Assembly: GCA_000750105.3 (NCBI GenBank)
Contig: JPHH03000008.1
Coordinates: 496,001 to 560,000, forward strand
Origin: Tolypocladium sp. Sup5 PDA-1
Lineage: Eukaryota > Ascomycota > Sordariomycetes > Hypocreales > Ophiocordycipitaceae
DNA length: 64,000 bases
Direction of reading: 5' to 3'
In this document: piece after piece, positions 52,362 to 63,754 of the stretch
Numbering within the stretch: position 1 is the first letter of the stretch
Layout: every line of letters starts with the position of its first letter
Notes under the pieces: generated by a model
Seen by the model: only the letters and a program-made list of their open reading frames with translations
Told to the model about the DNA's origin: nothing
Databases searched by the model: none
Made by a program: the position numbers and the translations under genes

Positions 52362-55007
52362 ATGATAATCTGGACTCTTCCCCATTTCATGAGAGCGCAT
52401 TCCGGTGGCTCCGTACCACCCGACCGAATTCCACTCGGTGGACCCCTGGAGATACTGAAGCTTTGGCGCGCTGCAGTTCATGATGGCTCTGGGCATAGCG
52501 TAGAGTCACTTCCGTCTTGGAGGTATGATCCGTTGCAGGACCCGGAAGCGCCGTGCCACACTTCGAATAAGCGCAAGATGGCCGCAGTCGTACCAGAGTA
52601 TCCAGATTTCGACTCGTCTGACCTTGATGGTCATGCTTCAGACATGGAGCCAGAAGTCATGACGGAAATTCGAGAGGCTGGTCCTGAGAATGACCATGAT
52701 TGGCCGTCTGACTTGCCAAAATACCAGGCTTTGATGCTTTCGTGGCATGGCTGCGAAGCAATTGGGAGACAGGAGGATACGCCAGCTACGGGCACAACAG
52801 ACTCTTCAGTTTTCAGCAAGAAATCGCTGCTTCCACCGCTCGTTATGGGCAACTTACACGTATCGTCACTCCGGGTCCTTGTCTGCATAATGCGAGACTT
52901 TCATCAAAGAACTTTCGATGAAACCACGGAGTCAGACTTTCTCGACCTCACCGATGACGAATTTTGGCAGTCCTTCTTTATTGGGGGCCTTGACCACTCT
53001 TGGGGGATCAAAGACGTTGAAAGGTTGCAAAGCCGATTTGGCTGGGTCCTGGACCTCATTCGAAAAGGTCAAATGCCGCCCGAGGCAAGCCTTGTCGAGG
53101 GGATATTCAAAGAGGTTTTCGCAGACTCTATACTCATATCAACGCAACACCCGTACACCTACGATGTAGGATACGATGCAACGAAATATCTGAATCCGGA
53201 CCTGTCACCTCAGTGGGTCGAGAGTCTTTTGAGGAGTACCAACGCATTACCAGCCATCAAGGCTTGCCTAGAAAGGCACGAGGTTGACATCGGATGCGAT
53301 TGGATATTTTCCACATATGGGGTCCTGATACCTCACGTCTGGGAGGAGCACATGTTCGAACATGATTATGGAGAAGCTCTCTTTGATCCCCACTCTGAGA
53401 GTCATAGGCCCTACGGTATCTTGAGCTCTCATTCGCAAACATCGTCATTCGACGGTGATGTTGCACAACCATCCACGGCATCGGCCCAGCAGCACACATC
53501 TTCACCTAACAGTCACCTAACAAGCAAGACGCCTCGTCACTTACAGCAGGCCCTCTCTTCTGATCGAGACCTTGCGCAACATGTCGAGGAGATGCCAAAG
53601 CCTACTGTCATACCTGCGCTTGAACCTAGAGAAGCAAGTTCATCATCGAGGAAGCGATCTGCTGCGGAACAGGCGTCATCGGTATCGAAGCGGGCTCGAG
53701 CATGTTCAGTTAGCAGAATCAAGCCTTCGACCGTCAAGCTCACTACTAAAGTGGACGCGTCTATGTATGAGACTGACCATCAGACTGATGCTGAGGATGA
53801 TATCGACTATAAGCCTGCTGAGGAGACCGAGTATGAGACACAGGATATGAGTGAGGCCGAGGCACTGGATGGGATCAACGCAGGATCTTTCAACTCGAAA
53901 GCTGTCGCCGAGCGCAAAAAGGGCCTCACTTTCAGTCGCAAAGAAGTTGATTTCTTGAGAAGCCTCGTATTGAAAGGCTCAAGCTGGGCGTCTATACAAA
54001 CGCACATGAACGAACGCTTTGGTACAAGCCGAACGCACGAGTCGATTCAGGGGAAGGCGAGACGTATGGATCTCACGAGGCCCAATGCCAGACTGAACTG
54101 GAGTGAAGAAGAAGTCAAGCTGTTAACCGACGTTTATCAGCAACACCAGACCCGGTCCAGCAGAATGGCCGCTCTGCGGAAAGAGTCTGCACTGGATAGG
54201 ACAGAATGTTCTATTGAAAAAAGGGCCTACATTCTTGGGCTAGACAAGAATGGAAACAAAAAGCAGTCTGCCCCTGTTCGAGGTTCCAAGGCTCAAGCAA
54301 CGAAGCTTGGAAAGGCTGAACAGCAACCATGGACCCAAGAGGAAGATTCCTTGCTGACGAATGTTCATCGGCAGTATGAGGACTGGGCTGACAGAGTGTC
54401 TGAATTCAACAAGAAGTCCGTGAGGACTCGAACACGACCATCAATGGAAAAAAGAGCATGCTTGCTTGGCTTAAAGTCTAGGGCTCCAAAAGCTTGGACT
54501 GCCGATGAAGATGAGTTCCTCCGGACTGCCATGGAAGAATCTAATGACTGGGGCATTGTGCTTGAGAAATTTCACGTCAAATTTGGTTCCGCCAGAAGTC
54601 TGCCAGCCATAAAGCGGAGAGCCGGGAGAAACGGAGCTGTCGCCGTTAACGATCGTGTTATTTGGGCAGAAGAGGAAATCAACTTCCTAAGGACTCATTT
54701 ATCATCAACAAACTATAGAGCGTCCGCTCAGGAATTTGCAAAGAAGTTCCAAAATGGACGCAGTGAAGCAAGTATTGTGCATAAACTGCAAAGACTAAAG
54801 GAACAACATGGGACCAGGGAAAACTTACAGCCAAGATTTACTGAGGAAGAAGTCGCTTTTCTCAAGAACCTAGAGCCTGCTGACTTTGAGAATGATGATT
54901 GGGTGGCCAGGTATCACCGGAAGTTTGGCCCGAGCCGAAGTCGCAAGGGACTTGTCGCGAAATGGCGGCGGGAAACCGCAGAGCAAGATCTGCCTAATGT
55001 AAGCTGA
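52362..55007 (+). CDS. Protein with six tandem SANT/Myb-like repeats
   Basis: 881 residues from the first in-frame ATG; the frame is open upstream to about 52247 without an ATG, so an upstream exon is possible (candidate ATG 52011 with an intron 52093-52272). The N-terminal 370 residues have no recognised domain. A Ser/Arg/Lys-rich linker with likely nuclear signals (SSSRKRSAAEQ, SKRARACSVSR) and an acidic stretch follow. Six repeats then occur at about 53931-54075, 54093-54242, 54324-54473, 54490-54630, 54657-54800 and 54835-54978. Each begins F/W-T/S-x-E/D-E and ends with an Arg-Thr/Ser-...-Ser/Ala-I/M-...-K motif, the pattern of SANT-like DNA-binding helices. It is likely a DNA-binding nuclear protein. 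Codon use is less GC-biased than neighbouring housekeeping genes. Confidence 0.72.
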   Translation: MIIWTLPHFMRAHSGGSVPPDRIPLGGPLEILKLWRAAVHDGSGHSVESLPSWRYDPLQDPEAPCHTSNKRKMAAVVPEYPDFDSSDLDGHASDMEPEVMTEIREAGPENDHDWPSDLPKYQALMLSWHGCEAIGRQEDTPATGTTDSSVFSKKSLLPPLVMGNLHVSSLRVLVCIMRDFHQRTFDETTESDFLDLTDDEFWQSFFIGGLDHSWGIKDVERLQSRFGWVLDLIRKGQMPPEASLVEGIFKEVFADSILISTQHPYTYDVGYDATKYLNPDLSPQWVESLLRSTNALPAIKACLERHEVDIGCDWIFSTYGVLIPHVWEEHMFEHDYGEALFDPHSESHRPYGILSSHSQTSSFDGDVAQPSTASAQQHTSSPNSHLTSKTPRHLQQALSSDRDLAQHVEEMPKPTVIPALEPREASSSSRKRSAAEQASSVSKRARACSVSRIKPSTVKLTTKVDASMYETDHQTDAEDDIDYKPAEETEYETQDMSEAEALDGINAGSFNSKAVAERKKGLTFSRKEVDFLRSLVLKGSSWASIQTHMNERFGTSRTHESIQGKARRMDLTRPNARLNWSEEEVKLLTDVYQQHQTRSSRMAALRKESALDRTECSIEKRAYILGLDKNGNKKQSAPVRGSKAQATKLGKAEQQPWTQEEDSLLTNVHRQYEDWADRVSEFNKKSVRTRTRPSMEKRACLLGLKSRAPKAWTADEDEFLRTAMEESNDWGIVLEKFHVKFGSARSLPAIKRRAGRNGAVAVNDRVIWAEEEINFLRTHLSSTNYRASAQEFAKKFQNGRSEASIVHKLQRLKEQHGTRENLQPRFTEEEVAFLKNLEPADFENDDWVARYHRKFGPSRSRKGLVAKWRRETAEQDLPNVS

Positions 55008-57159
55008 GCAGGATGTACGTCGTAACCTATGGTCACAGCATGAGTTCTATATCAATGCACACAAACTGCGTTAATAACATTGCCATCTTAAATACATACA
55101 TAGTTACATGGTGCCAGTAGCACAACCGACGATCAAAACTCAGGGGTATGCTTTCGGTCGGTCATTCGGAACGCTACAGGCATTGTGAGCCTGAAATACA
55201 CGCTGCCACTTCTACATCTGCGTAGCATCGTCGGCGATAGCATCACCTTGGCCGGGGGAATCCTCGTCCTTCACCATACTCCTTTCTGTGTACGGTTGTT
55301 GGAACAAGGGTTCTCCTCAGAATGCGCATCATCAAGCGAATCCTCATGTACGTAAGCCTCCTAGTCAGTCTCCGTCAAAGCTCTCGTCTCACGAGTCGTG
55401 CTCGCCACGGATCACCGCAGCAATCTTCTCCTCATCAGACCTCCCCTCCCTCCTTTCCTTCTCGTCTTGATGCCATCTAGACCGGGGGATGGCGGACGCG
55501 GGTCGAAGGCCTGACTTGCACAGCCTTAGAGTCAGACTCGCAAGTACCGGCGCTGGCACTGCCAAGTCACCCGACGGACGATGCTGCAGCCAGGCCGGAA
55601 ATCGAAGATCAGTCTAATAGACCAGCGTGCTGTGGGGGCCAAGATGCTGTTGCTGGGCGTCTTAAAGATCGGCGTTCCCGCCAAGCCACGGGTCAGCCTG
55701 TAAAGCTTTCACACCGGGCTACTGTTGAGTCAAGAAATTCTGCTGCAAGGTCTGCTGGCAGGATGTCCAGTCTCTCAAGGCGACATCCATACCACCTCTT
55801 GTTGTGACGCGCTTGTGGTGATTCCTCATCGGGGAAATGCGAGCCAGGCTGACCCTGATACAAGCGGGAAGTAGCTATCGTGATGTTGATCAATTCAGAC
55901 TCCAGTCTGTCGCAAATGAGCCTCATTGACTCATCCACACTCCTGCCGCCCACTCGCGCGCCTTGATGCGCCGTTAGGAGATGTTCGGTCGTCTCTGCTG
56001 CTAAGTCGGGCTGTTTACCCTCTAAGTATTGCCTGCATGCTGTGCGTGTGTTGATATCTATATTTGTCTCGTGTATTTAGATCCTCTACCTTCTCTCACA
56101 GTATCAGGACTGCCCTTTCGTCGCTTCGGATTTCCGCCATGCAAAGGCAAGGAGTTAACAGGGCGCCTTTGAAGGCGGCGGTCTCCATCCATTGTTAGTC
56201 TGCCACAAGCAGACTTGGTAAGATGAGTTGTGGATGAGCTTGCTTCTTGGGTGTTGTGTGCGATCTCTTCCATGTAAGGGGGAAGATCGCCCTTATAAGG
56301 GCAGATTGGGTATGAATGACGTGAAAAAGCAGCCGAAGGCGTTTTACGGAACCGCTCCTTAATATTGTTGTTGTAATAAGTCAATCAGTGGGAGGTGTAG
56401 AGTCTGTGTCAATTGTTGTGTGCAGTTGTGCATAATGGCATGATGCGAGGTTCAAGAGTAGTGATGGATCAGCTTGGCAAAGGCTATGCTCCCTTATCTA
56501 ATTATTGTAGCAGTAGAGTGGTTAAAAACAAAGCAGAACAAACTGATTCTCCCCCAGCTCAGCGATGGGAGTTGTTGAACAGACATGATGGCGGGGAATA
56601 CGGAGTTTGCGGAGCACTCACAAAGTACAAAGTAGTGTCCGTCAAAAACGGTGATTGCGCCGTTAAAAGTTATGCACAAAGGAGAGTTGTGCAGCTATGG
56701 CGCGTGACATAGCTCAGGACAGGTTTCGGACACACGCCAGAAAGAGAATAGCGGGCTCAGGCCAGGCTCCCTCTAAAAGCGGCGCTGCTCAGGTATCTAT
56801 TCAGGGACCGGGAGCGCCTGGGATCCAAGACCTTTCAAACAACGGCGTCAGCTGCCGCAGCCTTTTATTCTCACCAACCTGTCCTTTGTTTCCTTGAAGC
56901 GACCTGGGACAAAGCTATGGTCCACGAGGCAAGGTCCCATAGCCTTCCATGCTGTATCCGACCTAGCGAGCCCGGCTGGTCGACCACGCGCACGCACTCA
57001 AGGTTCTGCCTGCTTCTCGTGTTGCTCGTCCACGTCACCACCTACCACCGAACGCGGCCGCTCGAGAGTTGTACATGAGACCGACTCGATATCACCTCTT
57101 ACACAAAATGCACCTCTGATCCCCAAGCGTCGCGATATTACCGAAGACGAGCACTCGCC
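55008..57159. other. Gene-poor, AT-richer region
   Basis: About 2.1 kb without a supported gene. Small frames on both strands (55693-55953, 56058-56384, 56413-56712) show no domain. It flanks the lineage-specific-looking six-SANT gene and may hold decayed mobile DNA, but no terminal repeats or transposase motifs were seen. The last few hundred bases should contain the promoter of the GHKL gene. Confidence 0.5.
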
Positions 57160-60100
57160 ATGGACTACTCGAGCCTCCGCGCCGCCGCGCTCCGCGATGG
57201 CGAAGACGAGGAGGCCGTCACCGTCGATACCCGCGCCCTGATAGACAAGGTCCTGGCCAGATACTCGGGGGAGTGGACGACGTTGCGAGAGCTCATCCAA
57301 AACGCCGCAGATGCCCAAGCAACGACCGTCAGCGTGAAGTGGGAGACGATCCCGTCGACACAGGTGCCGCTGCCCAACACGACGAGCCGCTCCGAGCTGC
57401 TGAAGCATGTCATCTCCAACCACACCCTCCGCCGGCTGGTTGTGCAAAACGACGGACAGCCTTTTACAAAGACGGACTGGGGACGCCTAAAGAGGATCGC
57501 CGAGGGCAACCCCGACGAGACCAAGATTGGCGCGTTTGGCGTGGGCTTCTACAGTGTATTTGCGGACTGCGAGGAACCGTTTGTCAGCTCCGGAAGCGAG
57601 GCCATGGCCTTTTACTGGAAGGGCAACTCACTCTTCACCAAGAAGTCGCAGCTCCCCGAAGACAAGGCCAGTCGACATACCACCTTTGTGCTGGATTACC
57701 GGAATACGACGACGCCCTTGCCGAACCTGCTCTCCGTTAGCCAGTTCCTTGCGACGAGCTTGACCTTTGTGGCGCTTCAGAATGTCGAGTTTTGGATCGA
57801 CGATTATCAAATACTGTCGTTGAGGAAGGTGTCCTCTCCTAGCGCAGAGCTCCCCCTGCCACGAGACCTCGAGGCGCGGACAAAGGAAGGCCTCATGAAG
57901 GTGGTGGGTGTCGACCGCACAAGCACCCAGATCGATGCGTCGTACATGAGCGTTGTTGGCTGGAAGCCGCAGGCGGCTGCCTCAGCTACCAAGAGCTCGG
58001 ATTCTTACGGTTCTATTGCAGAAGCACCATCCTTGAGATCCTTCTTCGCCCGACTTACGTCGAGTACGACTCATGGCGGCTTCAAGTCAAAGGCCCAGAG
58101 TGAGGATAGCGTCGTTCAGCCCAAAATAGCTGAAGACGTCACAAAGATGAACTCGTCGGCGATATTCCTTCGAGCCACATCCGCGAGTATCCGGACTAAC
58201 GTCTCCTCTTCCTTCGCCTCTGAGCTGGAGCGAGCCACGAAAAAGCCACCGCCAAAGACAACGAAGCTCTCTATTCTGACAGCATCGTTTGACGAGACTC
58301 ATGCCTCCGAGGCAGCAGCCGCGGATGGGGCATTCTCCAAGGCAACGGACGTGTTTGCCTCTGTTCTGCCAAGCAAGAAGCCTGGAGGCCGCATCTTCAT
58401 TGGATTTCCCACCATGCAGACCACAGGCGCTGGAATGCACGTCTCTGCGCCGTCAGTTATTCCGACTGTTGAGCGAGAAGCCATCGATTTGAACGCGAGG
58501 TGGGTCAGGACATGGAACGTCGAACTCCTGCGAGCGGCCGGAATCATCACCAGGTTGGCTTTTGCCAATGAGATGGACGACTTGAGCAGGAGGCTGCGCA
58601 ACTCTGCTGAGTCTGGCAAGAAGATCTCCAAAGAAAGCATCGCCAAGTTCATGCCCGAAGCTCTTCACACCTTGAAGACCTTCACCTTTGGTGACTCTAC
58701 GCCCAGCGGACAGGTTGGGCAGATCATGGAGGAAGCATTCTGGACGTGCTTCAAGAAGGCGTCAATCGAGATGTACTCGAGCCAAGGCGTCCTGCAAACC
58801 ACGCAAGTTCGCCTTGGTTCCGATGACCTGAGCTCGTTTGTGGACAGTATCCCGATTGTTCTCGAGGAGATGAAGGAGTCCCCTTTCGTTCGAAAACTCA
58901 TCGATTTTGGCCTCATCTCCCACATCACTGTGACGGATGTGAAGCAGGAGCTTGAGGCCAAGGCTCTCACCAAATCGCAAGCCATAAACTTCATCTCGTG
59001 GGCAGGCAAGAAGAGTTTGAGTGGAGAGCTCGACCCGGGAAGCCGTACTGCTCTGCTGGAGGTCGCCGTTGCGACGGTCGGCAATGAAACCGATCAAGGG
59101 GAGATTGTTGCGCTCGGAAGCATAAAGAACTTCCAAAACGTCAGCAAGATTCCTGCAAATTTGCCGATGCCTCCGACGACCATCCCATTTGCCTTTACAG
59201 TCAATTCCCCCGTTGCTGAGCTGCAAGCTCTGGGGTGGGAGCCCTTGGAGGTACTCGCATGGCTGAGATTTCTAATCGAAACAAGCCGTTCTGGGCGGGA
59301 AGAGGAAAGCATCACGAGATCACCAAAGTTTGCTGTTCAAGCCTTGACAGTCCTCTCAAAGAACTGGGATCTCATCACTGCCAGGGACAGGGAGACAGTT
59401 GCATACCTGGTCAAGGCTCACCCGGTAATACCAACAAAACTGGGGATGAGGCTGCCGACAGAGTCCTTCTTTCCATCGGTGAAGTTGTTTGACGACCTCC
59501 CTGTCATCCAGGGGTGCGAGAAGGTGAAGGAAAAGTTCCTGACGGTTGTTGGAGTTCGAAAGACGGTGGATCTCGACACAATCTTCACTCGACTCCTGAA
59601 TGCATCTGGAGACAGCGGCCAGAAGAAATGGAGCCACATGGAGCTGATCAAGTACTTGGCCTCCGTGCAGCATGACATTCCGTCGGACGATCTCGTGAAG
59701 CTTAGGGACTCCAAGATCTGCCCAGCGGAAGCTGGCACCAAAGGCATGGAGCCAACCAAGGGCACGGAGACGTTGTACAAGGTCTCTGCGCTGTTTGAGC
59801 CGAAGGACTCGCTTCGGGCGCTGAGGCTGCCAATCATACAATGGCCTGGCCCTCCGGGTAGCTTCCGGGCAAGTAGCCACGAGGCTCGGTTCTTGTCGCG
59901 CCTGGGTCTTCGCGTGTATCCGTCGGTTCCTGAACTTGTCGAAATGATGGCATCCAAGGACGAGGGTCTGCGTACCTCAGCAATGACGTACTTTATAACC
60001 AACCATCACTCCAATGGCTATGCCTCGTTCAACCTCGGGGATACCCGCAAGGCTATACTGCCTTTGCAGGGCAGCTCGCAACTTGTCTCGCCGATGGCTT

Positions 60101-62608
60101 GTTTCACGAATGAAAGGGCATCTGTCCTTGGGTTCGACATTCTCAGGAAGGGTCTCCATGACCACGCCAACGTAGGTTCCTACCCAACTCATTCGACTTT
60201 TGACACGACGCTTACAATGTCTCTAGAAATTCGGTGTAGCGATGGATCCTCCGATCGTAGACTGTGTCCAACGGCTACTGGCCGATCCACCCAAGGACCA
60301 ACGCGCTGCCACGACCTTGTTCGGGTATTTTGCCTCCCGAATCAGCGAAATTCGCGATAATAGCTTGGCCAGGCTTCGAAATGCATCCATTGTGCCTGTC
60401 AGTCGGCCGAGTATTTCTCGAGTGTCGGAAAAGTCGGGGAGCTTGTCTTACATCACTCCGTCACACACCTACTTGGGCACGTCTGCGACGTACGGCGAGA
60501 TCTTTGACTTCGTCGACTTTGGCCAGGAGGCCAACGCATTCTTATTCCACTGCGGAGCAAAGAGCGAACCGACCAAACTGGAAGTGGCGCATATGGTGTG
60601 CAGCGAGCCAGCCAGGCTGCTCGGTGTATTGCAGAGCCCTGAGAAGTATCTTGACTTGCTCAAGTCCCTCGCAGAAGTAGCGTCCACCCTTCAGCGAGAC
60701 AAGGATCTTTGGCGAAAGATGAAGACCTCTCCATGCTTGCTCGCTTACAAAGAACTGGCAAGCCCAAGCAAGGGGGATCTTATCGATTTGGATGAAGAAG
60801 AGGAAGCTCCCATCAGGCAGTACCAGCTTGCCTCTGCCGGTCAGATTGTGGTTGTAGATGACATTATCAGCTATCGGCTTTTCAAAGAGAGCCTAATCTG
60901 CGCACCAGAAGAGGAGATACTGGAAGCGTTCTATCTCCAGCTTGGTGGTCAGAAGCTGAGCAGCCTCGTTCAAGAAGATGTACGAATCGGTCACCATACG
61001 GCTAACCATAAGAAGTCCGAGCCGTTGAGGAAACACGTGCTCGAGAGATCAAAAATCTTTCTGTACGAGTACGTCAATTATCGTCGAGACGGCATAAAGC
61101 ACGACACCAAGTGGCTGGAGAAGAACCTTCGCGTGGAAATGGTGCGCTCCGTGGCACTTCGCCGCAGCCTCAAGGACCACCGCCAATCCCACACAGAGAA
61201 GAGGTCGGCCGCAGGAGCTCATGACCAAGGGTCATGGATTCTTTATGTGGCTGACGAGGGGCGACCCGACATGTACCAGGTCGGGCAAGCGATCTGCCAG
61301 ATGCTCCTCAAGCGGCCGAATCAGCAGGCCTACCTGTTCTTCGAACCTTTCCTCACTCTGGACTTGTATGGCCTCCGCGCTCGTGGGTACAACGTCGATC
61401 GTATTCTTCGTGCCAAGGCCGCCGAGGCAAGAGTTGCCGAGGAACAGAGGAAAAAGGCCTTGGAAGAGGAGCAGAAGAGAATTCAAGAACGGGAACAGAC
61501 CTGGGCAGAGCAAGAGAAGGCAGGGGAGCTACCCGCCGCGGCTTCGGCTGCTCGTGAGGTGGCTAGGACGCCTGCCAAACCAGCCATGCCAGGTTCTTGG
61601 GGTTCACCAGATGACTCTGCCAACGACAACAAACCGAAGAAGGGTTGGGGCCCGTTTTCCAACCTTACTCGGCGACTGGGCTTTGACAACAGCCAAAGTG
61701 AGAATGATGACGCGCGGAAGCAACTGGAGCAATTTATCGACAAGCCTGCTCAGCCCGGTCCGTCATCTGAAGTGCAGGCAGCTGGCACTGGCCAGCGGCC
61801 CCAGCAGGACGACGGCAGAGTGACCAGTCCAGCGGTTGTCCAGCAGAATCTGCTCAACGCCATCAACGCGACTCGTGCTCACGGGTCCAATAGCGTGTTT
61901 TCACAGCCAACTGTTAGCGAAGTGAAAGAGCAGGCGACATACTGTGACCGGGCTACGGCAACAAACATCATCTTTGCCGCCGAGGCGTCCAACGGCATGA
62001 AAGTCTTTGTGGCCAAGGACATGGCTGCTAGACTGGCCGAGATTTTGTCGACAAATATCGGAGCAATCAACTCCTTTGCCGCATTGCTGATTGAGATTGG
62101 CGGCATTTACTCGTTGGCGCCCCGTGTGATTCACATATTTTACGACGAGTCTGGCGGGACGATTGCGTTCAACACGGGTGGCAGCATTTTCTGCAACTTG
62201 AGGTTCTTCCTCCAGCTGCATGCCGCGCAAATCAATGGGCAGAATCCCGGAGCGGCCAAGGCTGAGGCAGGGACTTGGTGGTGGGTTGTCTTCGCTCATG
62301 AGCTGGCTCACAACTTGGTGTCGCCGCACAACTCTGAGCACAGCTACTACACGTAAGTTTCAACCGCTTGCGGATATGGTATGTGACCTAGACACTGACT
62401 TGTTTCCAGTGAATCGTTTATTCAGCAGTTCATGGGCAAGATGATTGCGAAGACGACTGAGTGGACGCAGAATGGGTCTGCTCTTCCTCGACGACCGCTT
62501 CCTCCGCCGGCGGCGGCTCCGTCTGAGGCGAGCCGCCCTGCTCAGGGTAATGCCCCGCCCCCGCCGTACACTCTGAGTGCAGAGGGGAGGGATAATATGT
62601 TTGGCTAG
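57160..62608 (+). CDS. Giant GHKL-ATPase (DUF3684, sacsin-like) protein with C-terminal HELAH motif
   Basis: Exons are 57160-60171, 60227-62352 and 62410-62608, giving 1778 residues. The N-terminus is a Bergerat-fold ATPase as in Hsp90 and sacsin: N-box R43-E44-LIQN48-AAD51-A, the VVQNDGQPF motif (N97-D98-G99) and KIGAFGVGFYSVFA (G124-G129). The following roughly 1000 residues match fungal DUF3684 proteins, with no further assigned domain. About residues 1410-1450 are a Glu/Lys coiled coil, then a disordered linker. Near the C-terminus WWWVVFAHELAHNLVSPHNS carries H1695-E-L-A-H1699, a zincin-type zinc site, followed across the last intron by EHSYYTESF, which offers His and Glu as a third ligand. 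The tail is Pro-rich. A chaperone-like ATPase coupled to a metallopeptidase-like module is inferred; neither activity is shown. Confidence 0.88.
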
Positions 62609-63046
62609 ACGTGTGCGTCTTTACACTGCGTGGACTTGTGCAGCATGGATACAGCGCGGTGTTTTGATGTCTCAGACCAGGTGGTTAGATGACTGCAGTC
62701 CTTGTACGATACATGAGCGATAGATGTTGATATATACTAGCATGTAATAGTAGATATTCACACTACTACAATGTATCAGTCGTGTCTCCAGATTCGCATC
62801 AGAATGAAGTGATGTACTTCGTACTGCAGCTGCGTTGGAGATGTGTGCCAATGGGGATGCATGTGACATCGCACGTGACCGCGACTTTAGTTGCAATTGA
62901 GCTCGTCCACCTCACCATCGCGAAGTCCCCACGGATGCGACGCAAGACACTCAACCACCTCGCCCGCGGCCCCTAAATCGGCCAACTCCTCGCTCAAACC
63001 GAAAAAGCAGAACACACACGAGCACCCGAGCGACCAATTGCCCACC
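62609..63046. other. Intergenic region
   Basis: 438 bp between the GHKL gene and the small mitochondrial-type gene, both plus strand. AT-rich at 62690-62780. No gene recognised. Confidence 0.5.
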
Positions 63047-63408
63047 ATGGTCCACCGCATCGCCTTCTGGAGCTGCTTCGGTTCGTCCGCCCCCGGATCG
63101 TCCTCGGACTCCTGCACCTCGCGAAGAAGTGATTTGCTAACGCAAGCCCCCGGATAGGCCTGGCCGTGCGCTTCTGGCAAGTCGGCATCGAGATGCGGCC
63201 CTTCTTCAACAAGTCGTCGCTGTGGGCGTACCCGGCGTACGCGCTCGGCGGCGCGAGCTTCGGGTACTGGCTGCAGGGCGTCGACGACCGGCAGTCCGCG
63301 ACGCTGGGCGAGCGAAAGGCGTTCCTGCTGGAGAAGCGGGCGCGCAAGGCGCAGCGGGACGCGGAGAGGGAGGAGGCTACGGCCCAGGCGGCGGCGGCGC
63401 AGTCTTGA
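63047..63408 (+). CDS. Small membrane protein, probably a complex I accessory subunit (NUXM/NDUFC2-like)
   Basis: Exons are 63047-63080 and 63158-63408, giving 94 residues; the ORF is found only after joining the 34-nt first exon (MVHRIAFWSCF). The start has a CCACCATGG context. Two hydrophobic segments (RIAFWSCFGLAVRFW and SLWAYPAYALGGASFGYWLQ) are followed by a charged helix (KRARKAQRDAEREEA). The pattern GLAVRFWQVGIEMRPFF is familiar from short fungal proteins annotated as NADH:ubiquinone oxidoreductase accessory subunits, but I cannot verify the assignment from sequence alone. An inner-mitochondrial-membrane protein of unknown function is the cautious alternative. Confidence 0.65.
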
Positions 63409-63754
63409 GGGACTGAGGGATCAACGAGGGGAGAAGGAATATGGAGGGGAGGGGAAGGGACGGGATGGGTGTACGAGGGGGGGTTGTACATATGGGCATA
63501 GAGGATGGACTGAGGTTCATACCGAATTGACAATGGTTTTCGTTTGTTCAAATCTGGCTGGGTTGCCCTGGCGAGGAGACATGAGGCCAGAAGGGCATGA
63601 CGGGAGACATCCAAAGGACGAGCGACTCTTTGGTCCCAGGAGGTCGACGAGTGGTTCAAAAGAGTTCAATACACAACAGATCACAGGCTCTGAATATACC
63701 GCACGAGATGTTGGAACGTCCTCAGTTCTACTGTCTATACACACAAGACGATAC
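63409..63754. other. Convergent intergenic region containing a G-quadruplex motif
   Basis: 346 bp between the 3' ends of the small membrane protein gene (+) and the eIF2B-like gene (-). It contains the G-rich motif at 63446-63469. Confidence 0.5.
63446..63469 (+). other. Canonical G-quadruplex motif
   Basis: Five G-runs of 3-4 with 1-2 nt loops (GGGG-A-GGGG-AA-GGG-AC-GGG-AT-GGG) lie just past the stop codon of the small membrane protein gene, within its likely 3' UTR. Confidence 0.75.

Noticed and set aside
56058..56712. Small ORFs in the 55-57 kb region as transposon genes
   Set aside because: No transposase, reverse transcriptase or terminal repeats could be seen.
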